NCBI GenBank assembly: GCA_033812795.1
Contig: JAPXSY010000002.1
Location: 1 to 64,000 of the forward strand
Length of the DNA: 64,000 nucleotides
From: JAPXSY01 sp033812795
GTDB taxonomy: Bacteria; Verrucomicrobiota; Kiritimatiellia; RFP12; UBA1067
Direction: 5' to 3'
Position 1 is the first letter of the stretch, and each line of letters starts with the position of its first letter. Positions 52,789-61,138 of this stretch are shown piece after piece. The position numbers and the translations under genes were made by a program. The notes under the pieces are model-generated. The model was given only the letters and a program-made list of their open reading frames with translations, was not told where the DNA came from and did no database searches.

Positions 52789-54243
52789 TCATCCGTTCAA
52801 GGCTGCAACGGGCTGCCCAAACCCTTCTTCGATCCGTTCGTCAACCCGCTGGTTGAAGGCAAGCAGCGGCGCACTAAGAGCCGTCAACCCCAACGCCTCG
52901 GGCGGCTCGCCCTCGTCCAGCAGCGCTTTAGCGATCTCCGCAGCCGTGAGGCTGCTGCCGCAGCGGGCGAGCAGATAGTCGCCCGGCCGTCCCGCCACCT
53001 CGGCCAGAATGCCGTGCCTCGCGAGATCCTCAAGGATGTCTTTGACAAAGCGGCTGGAAATCCCCCGACGCCGGGCGAACGCCTCGGCCGCGAACGGCCC
53101 GCCCGCCGGATCCTTGGCGCAATGGGCGGCCTCGGCACAGAGGGTCAGCGCCAACAGCAGGCGCGAACGCAGACTGGCCCGCGACGCATTCTGCTCCAGC
53201 ACATAGGTGTCGCGGTTCTGCACCGCAAAGGCAATCTCGGAGCCCAACAAAATGATTTGCCAACTCGTGTATACCCACATGAGCAGAATCGGCAGCACCG
53301 CGAACCCGCCGTACAGCGCGCTGTATTTGGCGATCCCCACCTGCAGCATCGCACACAGTTTGAGCCAGCCGCCGAACAGAACCAGCGTCACCAGCCCACC
53401 CACCAGCGCCGCGCCGGTCTGAACCCGCACATTCGGCATGAACCCCAGCAGAAAGGCGAACGTCAGTGTGCCGACCGTCAGCGTGATCCCGCTCTTCAGC
53501 AGACTGCTGTTCACAACCATCCGGACCCCATCGGAGACCGCCCCCCCCACAGTCTTGTCCATTGCGTCCGTGATCATCTTCGCGATCGGCATGGAGGAAA
53601 CCACCATGATCAGAAAGGGCAGGATGATGATGACGAACAGGTAGTCTGCCAGTTTGCGGACCAGCACGCGCGAACGTTCGACGCCCCAGATTCGATTGAA
53701 ACTATCCTCGACCTTGCCGAGCATGCCCACCACGGACCAGATCAACATAACCGCGCCGATCCCCCCCAGCGTTCCGAAACTGATGGAGTTCACCTGATCG
53801 AACAACTGGTCCGCGATCTCCCTGACCTGAGTTGAAAAGGCTTTCGTCACTTCTTCGTGGACTTGGTTTTTTTCCGCGTCCCCCTCCGCAATCTCTGCGG
53901 TCCGGGCATCCACCGCCGCCTCCATCTGCGACATCCACGCGTTGAGATGACGATCCAGCTGCTCTTTGGCCAGATCCGCGCCGCCGAAGGTCCGCGCCAA
54001 CGCCAAAGCCAGCACCAGAATCGGAACCAGCCCCATCAGCGTGAAAAAGGTCAACGAGGCCGCATGCAACGAACAGGCGTTCCGCCTGAAGCCGTCCACG
54101 ACCAAGTGCCCCATCCGTAGCAGGTACACCCCGCTCCGGTACAACCAAGGCAGTTCACTGGAGCGCATCTCCCATAAGTCGTGACGCAGAAACGTCGTCA
54201 CCCGTTCCCACACCGTCTTCTTCACGTCCGTGGTGTCACTCAT
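52789..54243 (-). CDS. YihY/virulence factor BrkB family membrane protein with C-terminal winged-helix domain
   Basis: A 484-residue protein with about six membrane helices in the YihY domain (residues ~45-350; ACSLHAASLTFFTLMGLVPIL, GTLGGIGAVMLIWSVVGML, KYSALYGGFAVLPILLMWVYTSWQ). A charged periplasmic-type insert lies after the first helix (MSQMEAAVDARTAEIAEGDAEK). The last ~110 residues (FAAEAFARRRGISSRFVKDILEDLARHGILAEV) read as a winged-helix, a known extension in this family. The function is unknown and the old ribonuclease BN label is not supported. The ATG overlaps the upstream polyferredoxin gene by 4 bases. Confidence 0.85.
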   Translation of the reverse strand: MSDTTDVKKTVWERVTTFLRHDLWEMRSSELPWLYRSGVYLLRMGHLVVDGFRRNACSLHAASLTFFTLMGLVPILVLALALARTFGGADLAKEQLDRHLNAWMSQMEAAVDARTAEIAEGDAEKNQVHEEVTKAFSTQVREIADQLFDQVNSISFGTLGGIGAVMLIWSVVGMLGKVEDSFNRIWGVERSRVLVRKLADYLFVIIILPFLIMVVSSMPIAKMITDAMDKTVGGAVSDGVRMVVNSSLLKSGITLTVGTLTFAFLLGFMPNVRVQTGAALVGGLVTLVLFGGWLKLCAMLQVGIAKYSALYGGFAVLPILLMWVYTSWQIILLGSEIAFAVQNRDTYVLEQNASRASLRSRLLLALTLCAEAAHCAKDPAGGPFAAEAFARRRGISSRFVKDILEDLARHGILAEVAGRPGDYLLARCGSSLTAAEIAKALLDEGEPPEALGLTALSAPLLAFNQRVDERIEEGFGQPVAALNG

Positions 54244-55460
54244 CCTGCTCCCTCCTTTCGCCCGGGCGCACGGATCCGGATCGCCTTGTCAGCCACCGGA
54301 CAGACATACTCGCAATACCCGCACCCCGTGCACACTTTCGCATCTACCGTCACCCGGCTCACCAGATCAACCGGATCCCAAGCGAAATCCAAGGCCGCAT
54401 CCGGACAGGCCGCCACACACGATCCGCATTCACGCCCTTCCGTCAGCAGGCATATCGCGGGGTTCACCTGCGCGCACCCCATCGGATTCCGGAATTTATT
54501 TTGCCGCGTAAACCGAGGGATCGCACCGGTGGGGCAGACCTGCCCGCATACCGTGCAGGTGGTGGGGCAGTAATTCTCCCCGAACCGGACTTCCGGCGCC
54601 AGAGCGCCGGCCAGTCCGGCACCCACCCCGCCGCCATGCAAAATATGGCTGGGGCACGCCCGCACGCAGTTGCCGCAGCGCGCGCACAACCGCGTAAACC
54701 GCGCGGAGGTCCCGCTCGCGGGCGGACGGATTACCCCGGCCCCTGCCGCCGCGCGTTCCGGCGGCAACAACAGCCGGTAGACCGCACCCGCGCCCAACCC
54801 CAAAAAAATCCTGCGCCCCGCCCCCGTACCGCGTACCGTGCGGGACGCCTCGTCCTTGCCGTCCGCCCGTTGCCATGTGACCGCGGCGCGCAGCAAATCC
54901 TGTGTCGCACCCAACGGGCAGAGCCTGCCGCACCAGAGGCCGGGCGTCAGAAGCGACATCAGGATCAGCAGCGGCAAACCCGCTGCCGCCATGCTCTCCC
55001 ACGCGACGTCGCCTGGCCGGAAGAAAGCGAAAAACGCCTGAAAAATCACCAGCGGATCCAACCACCCGAACAGCGGATACCCCAACACCGCAGCCCCTGT
55101 GCCAACCAGCACCAGCCCCACCCCGATCCGCGGCACCCGCCCCACCCACGCCCGCCGCCGCGCACGGAATCCAACCCCCTCGAAACAGGTGCCTGCCGGA
55201 CAGATCCAGCGGCAAAAGAAACGCGGGAGGAAAAGACACACGGCAGCCACCGCCGCCGCGCCCCACAGCAAAACACTGCCGGCACCGGCCGCCGCCGCGA
55301 GCAGTGCCGTGAAGGGACTCAGCGAGGGGAACACCACCGACAGCCAAGCAGGACCGACCCCCTGCAGGGCGCACACCGCAGCCGCCACACCCAATGCGAC
55401 CCGCACCGCCGTGCGCACGAACCCCGTGCGCCGCGGCTTCTCCCTTCCTCGCTCTGACAT
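54240..55460 (-). CDS. Membrane-bound polyferredoxin, NapH/CcoG-like
   Basis: A 406-residue electron-transfer protein with about five N-terminal membrane helices, cytoplasmic C-x3-C-P motifs between them (CRWICPAGTC, CGRLCPLGATQ), and a C-terminal ferredoxin region with CARCGNCVRACP, CTVCGQVCP, CGSCVAACP and CTGCGYCEYVCP. That is enough cysteines for about four 4Fe-4S clusters in addition to the membrane pair. NapH-type proteins move electrons between quinol and a soluble partner. The partner here is unknown, as no nap, nos or other reductase gene is adjacent. The ATG at 55460 has no ribosome site but lies 6 bases after a strong -10, so a leaderless message is likely. Confidence 0.85.
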   Translation of the reverse strand: MSERGREKPRRTGFVRTAVRVALGVAAAVCALQGVGPAWLSVVFPSLSPFTALLAAAAGAGSVLLWGAAAVAAVCLFLPRFFCRWICPAGTCFEGVGFRARRRAWVGRVPRIGVGLVLVGTGAAVLGYPLFGWLDPLVIFQAFFAFFRPGDVAWESMAAAGLPLLILMSLLTPGLWCGRLCPLGATQDLLRAAVTWQRADGKDEASRTVRGTGAGRRIFLGLGAGAVYRLLLPPERAAAGAGVIRPPASGTSARFTRLCARCGNCVRACPSHILHGGGVGAGLAGALAPEVRFGENYCPTTCTVCGQVCPTGAIPRFTRQNKFRNPMGCAQVNPAICLLTEGRECGSCVAACPDAALDFAWDPVDLVSRVTVDAKVCTGCGYCEYVCPVADKAIRIRAPGRKEGAG

Positions 55461-55466
55461 ACCCGT

Positions 55467-55495
55467 ATCATACCGACACTTCGCGCAGAGCGCAA
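55467..55495 (-). promoter_or_regulatory. Promoter of the polyferredoxin-YihY-tgt-yajC-secDF run
   Basis: On the minus strand TTGCGC (55490-55495), a 17-base spacer and TATGAT (55467-55472) precede the ATG at 55460 by only 6 bases. Transcription would start at the start codon itself. Confidence 0.6.
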
Positions 55496-55519
55496 CGTCC
55501 GGCGCATTCGGAGAACGCG

Positions 55520-56695
55520 TCACTTCGTGAAATAGGCGGTCGCGTTCTGCGGACGGATTTCGGTGAGCGTGCCGATATAGTGGCGAAGCGAGATTGGCTG
55601 ATAGGGATATTTCGCAATCGCCGCCTCGTCGATCTCCACGCCGATCCCCGGACGATCAAGGGGAATGTGCATGTACCCGTCGCGCAGCGTGACGGCCTCA
55701 TCGCAGATCTCGCGGCGGTACGGCACATCGCTCGCCATGGTCTCCAGCAGATAAAACCCGGGCTGCGACGCGGCGAGTTGCAGCGTGGCGGCATTCGCCA
55801 CCGGCCCGCTGGGATTGTGCGGACAAAACGGGATGTGATGGGTCTCGGCAATCGCCGCAATCTTACGTAACTCGGTGATCCCTCCCGCGTGCGAGACGTC
55901 CGGCTGCACGAAGTCCGCGCCGCGCGCCTCCAGCAACGCACGAAACTGCCAAGTTCCGTAGAGGCGTTCGCCGAAGGAGAGCGGCACCTTGACGCGGCTG
56001 CGCAGGTCGGCAAGTGCCTCGATCGTGTCCGGAATGATCGGCTCCTCGAACCAGAGGATGTCGAACGCCTCCAGCGCATTGGCAATGCGCAGCGCAGTCG
56101 GCAGATCGAAGCGCCCGTGCCCCTCGATCAAAATCTCCGCGCGGCCGTTGACCGCCTCATAGAGCATTTCGACGCAGCGCATCGCCTTGCGGAACGCCTC
56201 CGGCTCAAGCTGCCGGTAGGCGGTACCGAACGGGTCCCACTTCAACCCCTTCCAGCCAGCCGTCTCTATCGCCTCGACGGCCTTCGCAGCGAACTCTTCC
56301 GGCTCTTTCGCGCCTGCGAACCAGCCGTTGGCATAACAGGGCACCTTGTCGCGCATGCACCCGCCCAACAGCCGCCAGACCGGCGCATTCAGACTCTTGC
56401 CCAAAATATCCCACAGCGCGATATCAATCGCCGAGATCGCGCTCATCAACACCGGCCCGCCGCGCCAGTAGGCGTCGCGGTAATTGCTGTGCCAGATCGC
56501 TTCGATGTCGCGCGGGTCCTTGCCGATCAGGTCACGCTCCAGATCCATGCAGGCAGATACGATCGTCTGCTCCTTATACTCCAGAGTGGCTTCGCCGACT
56601 CCCCACAAGCCCGGCTCGTCTGTCAACACTTTGACAAACACCCAGTTGGTGCGGTACGCGTTGCAGACAAACGTTTTGATTCCAGTGATTTTCAT
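55520..56695 (-). CDS. Enolase-superfamily sugar-acid dehydratase/cycloisomerase (mandelate racemase subgroup)
   Basis: A 391-residue metal-dependent enzyme that abstracts the alpha-proton of a sugar acid. It shows the capping N-domain (FVKVLTDEPGLWGVGEATLEYKEQ), a barrel with the catalytic lysine region GLKWDPFG (~155), metal ligands in LIEGHGRFD (~200), WFEEPI (~225) and SFGERLYG (~250), and the base motif PHNPSGPV (~300). HNPSGP and K-x-D-P-F-G resemble galactonate or gluconate dehydratases. 3,6-anhydrogalactonate cycloisomerases of agar pathways belong to the same superfamily and remain possible. It is the last gene of the GH50-SDR-MFS operon, 11 bases after the transporter. Confidence 0.83.
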   Translation of the reverse strand: MKITGIKTFVCNAYRTNWVFVKVLTDEPGLWGVGEATLEYKEQTIVSACMDLERDLIGKDPRDIEAIWHSNYRDAYWRGGPVLMSAISAIDIALWDILGKSLNAPVWRLLGGCMRDKVPCYANGWFAGAKEPEEFAAKAVEAIETAGWKGLKWDPFGTAYRQLEPEAFRKAMRCVEMLYEAVNGRAEILIEGHGRFDLPTALRIANALEAFDILWFEEPIIPDTIEALADLRSRVKVPLSFGERLYGTWQFRALLEARGADFVQPDVSHAGGITELRKIAAIAETHHIPFCPHNPSGPVANAATLQLAASQPGFYLLETMASDVPYRREICDEAVTLRDGYMHIPLDRPGIGVEIDEAAIAKYPYQPISLRHYIGTLTEIRPQNATAYFTK

Positions 56696-56706
56696 AAAAC
56701 CGTGTC

Positions 56707-57966
56707 CTACTCTAACACGCGGTCACGGTTGAACGTGAACAGCATCGAACAGAATATCGCGACCGCCCCCAGAACGTAGGCAAACGCCAACACCGTGAAC
56801 CCCTGCTGGATACCGGCCACCTTGCCGTGCAGGTCGCAGAACTTGCCAATCAGCTTGGGCGGCACCGTGCCCAGAAAGAACGCCGTCATCGTCATCAGCC
56901 CGACTGCGGTGGAACGGAATTTCGCCGGCACCACGTCGAACAATGACGCATGGGTGTTGACCTCGAAGAGACCGCGGAAAATCCCGTATCCCGCCATTGC
57001 GATCCATGTGGCCGTGATGCCGTTCGCCACGCCGATCCAGTAGATCATCGGCGCCCCCAGCAACAACGCCGCACCCTGCAGCAACAAACGAAAACGCGGA
57101 TAGCGTGACACGGCCCAATCGGTCAGCACCCCGCCCGCCATGATCGCCCCGAACGCCGCCAAGTGGTGATAGAGCATCGCCCCGCCCGCCGCCTGCGTGA
57201 GCGTCATCGGCGTCGCGGAACTCTTGAACTTCTCCATCACAAAGGTCGGCGCCCAGAAAACGTAGGCATTGTTCACGAAAACCACGGCGCAGAACCCGGC
57301 TGTCGCCAACAGCGCGCTGGGCGTCTTCACCAGCACGCGGACCGATTCCCAGACCGACGGCTTATTGACGGCGGCAGGCTTGTCCGGCCGGGGCTCGGCA
57401 GGCGCGTCCTTCAGCCGGAAGATGAAAACAAGGCCGAGAAGGACACCGGCACCACCGAACAGATAAAAGACCGACCGCCAGCCAAAGGCCGCCTCGACCA
57501 AACCAGCCAGATAGCCGCTGCACATCAGCCCGACATACAACGCGGCCTGATGGACGGAAAGCGCCACGGAACGCGTTTCCTTGTGGTACGACGCCAACAG
57601 CGCGTAAGCGGACGGCGCATAAAAGGACTCGCCACCGCCCGTCGCCACACTGCGGAAGAGAATCAGGCCGAGCACCCCCGTGGCCATTCCCGTCATGGCC
57701 GTCGCGCAGCTCCAAAAAATCAGGCTGCATGTGATAATCCACTTACGGCTCAGGCGGTCGCCCATAAACCCGGCTATCGGAACCATCACCGCCAACGTCG
57801 CGAACATCCATGAACCGATTTCGCCCATCTGGCCGTCGGTCAGGCCAAGTTCCGTTTGAATCGGGATCAACACAACGCTGAACAGGGCACGGTCTGCCTG
57901 ATGGAAAAAGAAAGCAAACGACAGCAGCGCCAGCAACTCCCACTTGTAGCTTTTTGAAGGTTTCAT
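56707..57966 (-). CDS. MFS transporter (anion:cation symporter type, sugar-acid uptake)
   Basis: A 419-residue protein with 12 predicted membrane helices in two halves. The MFS loop motif appears as GFMGDRLSRKWIIT (~70-83), and FHQADRALFSVVLIPI near the N-terminus recalls hexuronate/galactonate transporters of the ACS group. The central loop (RLKDAPAEPRPDKPA) divides the halves. The ATG at 57966 overlaps the SDR stop (ATGA). Its position between a sugar dehydrogenase and a sugar-acid dehydratase supports uptake of a sugar or sugar acid released by the operon's glycosidase. Confidence 0.85.
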   Translation of the reverse strand: MKPSKSYKWELLALLSFAFFFHQADRALFSVVLIPIQTELGLTDGQMGEIGSWMFATLAVMVPIAGFMGDRLSRKWIITCSLIFWSCATAMTGMATGVLGLILFRSVATGGGESFYAPSAYALLASYHKETRSVALSVHQAALYVGLMCSGYLAGLVEAAFGWRSVFYLFGGAGVLLGLVFIFRLKDAPAEPRPDKPAAVNKPSVWESVRVLVKTPSALLATAGFCAVVFVNNAYVFWAPTFVMEKFKSSATPMTLTQAAGGAMLYHHLAAFGAIMAGGVLTDWAVSRYPRFRLLLQGAALLLGAPMIYWIGVANGITATWIAMAGYGIFRGLFEVNTHASLFDVVPAKFRSTAVGLMTMTAFFLGTVPPKLIGKFCDLHGKVAGIQQGFTVLAFAYVLGAVAIFCSMLFTFNRDRVLE

Positions 57967-58784
57967 ATATCCACATCCACCGGCATGTGTTGCGCGCTGC
58001 ACCCGGCATCCACCACCAGACGTTCACCGCAAATGTTGCGCGCGGCGTCCGAAGCCATGAAAGCCACGGCCTGCGCGATGTCCTCGGCCGTCGCCTCCAT
58101 GCCGATCGGGCAGTTCAAGCGGCGGCGCTTCATGGTCGCCTCGTTGAGTTTATCCCAACGGTCGGTATAGATATACCCCGGCGCGACCATGTTCACGCGG
58201 ATCCCCTTGGGGCCGAGATCCACCGCCATCGAGCGGGTCAGCGCATCCAACCCGCCCTTGCTTGCCACATAGGCCGTGCGGTTCCGGATCGCCCGCATCG
58301 AGACGTTCGAGCCGAGATTGACGATCACGCCGCGACTCTCCTGCGCCAGCATCATCTTGACCGCTTCCTGCGAAACCTGGAAGGTGCCCAAGAGGTTGGT
58401 TTTGACAACCGACAGGAAATACGCGGGCTCCATCTCCTCGAACGCCGGCCCAATGCCTTGGTTGCAGGCGTTGTTCACCAGAATGTCCAATCGCCCGAAC
58501 TTCTCCCGGATCACGCGGAACATGGCGCGGACCTGTTCGGTATCCGAAATATCGGCCGGCGTCTCGGTGAACTCGGTCAAACCCATCGCGCGCAACTCTG
58601 CCGCACCCTTGGCCGTGCTTTCCGGAGATGAACTGCACACGCAGACTTTCGCTCCCTCGCGGATAAAAAGCGCGGCGATTCCCACACCCGTGTTCCGGCT
58701 GGTTCCGGTCACCAGTACAACTTTGCCTTTAAAACGCATCCCTTCTGCCTTTCTGGTTTCACCCATTGTCAATTCACGCCTCAT
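57963..58784 (-). CDS. SDR-family oxidoreductase (predicted sugar dehydrogenase)
   Basis: A 273-residue Rossmann-fold dehydrogenase. The cofactor motif VTGTSRNTGVG carries two extra residues relative to TGxxxGxG. LDILVNNACNQG, NLGSNVS and the catalytic YVASK (tyrosine ~173, lysine ~177) are present, and VNMVAPGYIYTDRW follows. The substrate is inferred from context: in this operon an aldose would be oxidised to a lactone or acid that the downstream dehydratase consumes. The ATG at 58784 overlaps the upstream glycosidase stop by 4 bases. Confidence 0.85.
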   Translation of the reverse strand: MRRELTMGETRKAEGMRFKGKVVLVTGTSRNTGVGIAALFIREGAKVCVCSSSPESTAKGAAELRAMGLTEFTETPADISDTEQVRAMFRVIREKFGRLDILVNNACNQGIGPAFEEMEPAYFLSVVKTNLLGTFQVSQEAVKMMLAQESRGVIVNLGSNVSMRAIRNRTAYVASKGGLDALTRSMAVDLGPKGIRVNMVAPGYIYTDRWDKLNEATMKRRRLNCPIGMEATAEDIAQAVAFMASDAARNICGERLVVDAGCSAQHMPVDVDI

Positions 58785-60874
58785 TTTCCGCTACGGATTT
58801 CGTACAACCGGTATCCCACCTCACGGATCCCCGCGATCGTCTCGGGATACGGCGTGTTGCAGCAATCCACAAACCCCACCTGAAAATTCTCACCGTCGAA
58901 GCGGCCCGTCGTGGCCTGATCGCCGAACTGGTGCCAGTGCACGCCGACAACGTGCGGATGTTTTAATGCCGACGTGACATACTGCACATAGACCCGGCCG
59001 CGCTCTTCCTGATTTTCCAGCTTGATCAGACCGGGATGGAAAAGGCCGCGATCCAGCGCCCCGAAATGGAACTCGCCGATGATCACCGGCTTATCAATAC
59101 CCTCCGGCAACTTGAAGTCATTGAGGTGGCGCGCGTAGATGTTGTAGCTGATCAAGTCGCAGTGCCGGGCCGCCACGCGCACCGCGAACTCGGGACCCCG
59201 TCCCGCGAAGCGGCACCCCATGTAGAGCTTGTTTGGAGCCGCAGCCTTGAACTCCTCGCGGATATTCCGGAAGTAGGCGTCCGCGATCTCCAGCGTGAAT
59301 GCCTTGAGATCCGGTTCCGCCGATTTGCCCGGACGCGTGCGGGTCGTCAGGAATGCCTCCCAATCCGCATACGCCGTGCCCCACGCCGCGTTGAGTTTGT
59401 CAATGGTGCCGTAGGCCTTCCGCATGCGCTCGCGGAACACGCGCTTGGCCGCCTGATCCGCCGGCGACTCCAGCGTCCACGCCGCCAGATCGGTCTCGCC
59501 GCCCCAACTCAGCTCGTTGTCCACGAAAAAGCCGAAGCACCACGGATCTTGCATCTCGGCTTTGTGCTCGTTCATCAGCCGCCGGACATCCGCCCGGAAA
59601 GAGGGATCGAACGGGTCACGGAAGGGCCACCAGCCGTCATGACTCCCCGCGATGGGCTTGGATTTGAGTTCGAACCGGTCGGTATAGGGCGTGCGGTCCA
59701 TCAGGCAAATCTTTTTATCCGAACTGTTCGCGATCGTGTTCATGCCCCAGCTCCGCAACCGCCGGTGCGCGAGATCCGCAAAGGTCTCGAACCAGGTTCC
59801 GCCATATTTGCGCAGCAGATTCGCTGCCGAGAAATCGTAAGTCCGCTGGATGTTGCGTTTGACGTAATAGGGATAGAGCAACTCGTCGCGCGTGGTGTAG
59901 AAGAGCGAAAAAGGCGATCCCTCGCGCGGCGGCAGCCCCTCGAAATAGAACTCCCGGTTGTCCAACGGCGTGATCGCGGTCGAAGGCGTCACGCGCACCG
60001 GCCCGTGCGACCAGTACAGATATCCATCGGGGTCCACCATCCACCACTTGCCGTCGATCTTCTCGACGCGGAAATGCCCGGTCGCCGCACGTTTCGGCCC
60101 GTCCGCCCATCCACCGAAACGGCTCCAGCCCTTCGGCCCCGGATGGGCTGCCAAGTCCGCCTCTTCACGCCGTGCCGCCGTCTTCAGCTCCTCGTCGGAA
60201 TGGATCTTTCCCGGCCACGTTTTATGCTTAAACTGACCGTACACGTCGATGAAGGGGAAGAACTCCTTCTCCGTCAGTTTCATCCAAGACGGAACGTCCG
60301 CGACCGGCCCGGTGTGCGCCACGATTCGCCGGACACCCCACTTCCAATCCAGCTTGTTCAGCCGCATGTAAACCGCCACGCCGACCACGCGCGCGGTGTC
60401 CAGATCCGCAACCACGCCAGTCGTTTGAAACGGCGTGGTGCGCATGCCGGTCAGCTTGCTGCTGATCGCACGCCCCGAAGGCAGTGTCGGCGGCAGTGTG
60501 ACCGTACAGGCGTGCGCGCCCTTGCGCGGCATTTTGATGCGGTCAACAAACACGCCAGTGGACTTGCCGGGATCCGCGCCCGGATTGTCAAAGCGAACCG
60601 TAAGCGGCAACTCCCCCTTCCCGTCGCAGTGCTCCAACTCGAAGGTGACGCTGTTGCAGCCCGACAGATCCCATTCGCCAGCGATGCGTACCCCGGGATA
60701 ACCCAAGTTGCCTTTTGTCTCAATCGCGAGCAACCCGTCCGTGAGCGTGAACGTTCCGCCCGAATGTGACGCGACCGCCGACAGCGGCGTCCTTGCGGCA
60801 TCGAACAACACCACATCCGCCGCCAGACATCCCATCGCCAGCCATACGCACCCCAACCAACTCAAACGTCGCAT
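58781..60874 (-). CDS. Exported glycoside hydrolase, GH50 agarase-like
   Basis: A 697-residue secreted enzyme with a signal peptide (LSWLGCVWLAMGCLAAD). The N-terminal ~170 residues resemble a beta-sandwich carbohydrate-binding domain. The catalytic part resembles GH50 and related clan-A enzymes: FRVEKIDGKWWMVDPDG, YLYWSHGPVRVTP, the acid/base glutamate in FFVDNELSWGG (~454) and the nucleophile glutamate in IIGEFHFG (~599). GH50 members cleave beta-galactan (agar-type) linkages, but many PVC relatives are uncharacterised. The ATG at 60874 has TAAGGGG 7 bases upstream and a promoter behind it. It is first gene of a four-gene operon with ATGA overlaps. Confidence 0.82.
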   Translation of the reverse strand: MRRLSWLGCVWLAMGCLAADVVLFDAARTPLSAVASHSGGTFTLTDGLLAIETKGNLGYPGVRIAGEWDLSGCNSVTFELEHCDGKGELPLTVRFDNPGADPGKSTGVFVDRIKMPRKGAHACTVTLPPTLPSGRAISSKLTGMRTTPFQTTGVVADLDTARVVGVAVYMRLNKLDWKWGVRRIVAHTGPVADVPSWMKLTEKEFFPFIDVYGQFKHKTWPGKIHSDEELKTAARREEADLAAHPGPKGWSRFGGWADGPKRAATGHFRVEKIDGKWWMVDPDGYLYWSHGPVRVTPSTAITPLDNREFYFEGLPPREGSPFSLFYTTRDELLYPYYVKRNIQRTYDFSAANLLRKYGGTWFETFADLAHRRLRSWGMNTIANSSDKKICLMDRTPYTDRFELKSKPIAGSHDGWWPFRDPFDPSFRADVRRLMNEHKAEMQDPWCFGFFVDNELSWGGETDLAAWTLESPADQAAKRVFRERMRKAYGTIDKLNAAWGTAYADWEAFLTTRTRPGKSAEPDLKAFTLEIADAYFRNIREEFKAAAPNKLYMGCRFAGRGPEFAVRVAARHCDLISYNIYARHLNDFKLPEGIDKPVIIGEFHFGALDRGLFHPGLIKLENQEERGRVYVQYVTSALKHPHVVGVHWHQFGDQATTGRFDGENFQVGFVDCCNTPYPETIAGIREVGYRLYEIRSGK

Positions 60875-60916
60875 ATCGAGCCCCTTATCTTTTCTAACAC
60901 GGCAAAACCATACGGT

Positions 60917-60946
60917 ACTATACCGCACCCGGAGCCGTTTCCGCAA
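60917..60946 (-). promoter_or_regulatory. Promoter of the GH50-SDR-MFS-enolase operon
   Basis: On the minus strand TTGCGG (60941-60946), an 18-base spacer and TATAGT (60917-60922) precede the GH50 ATG by 42 bases, leaving room for the TAAGGGG ribosome site. Confidence 0.6.
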
Positions 60947-61083
60947 TCTCGATAATCCGAACCCACCCCCTCGATTTTCCGAACCATGGGGATCGGGTTC
61001 CGACACGTTCCCTGCCATCCGCATTGGCGCGGGAGTCGAAAGCGCGGGCATCCCCGACCGCAATGGCGGACCAGCCGGACCGG

Positions 61084-61102
61084 ACGGATCAGTCGGATCC
61101 GT
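61084..61102 (-). other. Hairpin downstream of the glycine-rich protein gene
   Basis: ACGGATC (61084-61090) and GATCCGT (61096-61102) form a perfect 7-bp stem around a 5-base loop. No T-run follows, so it is at best a factor-dependent end or an mRNA stabiliser. Confidence 0.3.
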
Positions 61103-61138
61103 TGTCCTGCCAAACAGGCCGGATGCCGCAGGTCACGG

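Noticed and set aside
59036..60769. 577-codon plus-strand frame opposite the GH50-like gene
   Set aside because: Antisense to conserved catalytic motifs, with the Arg- and His-rich composition of shadows.
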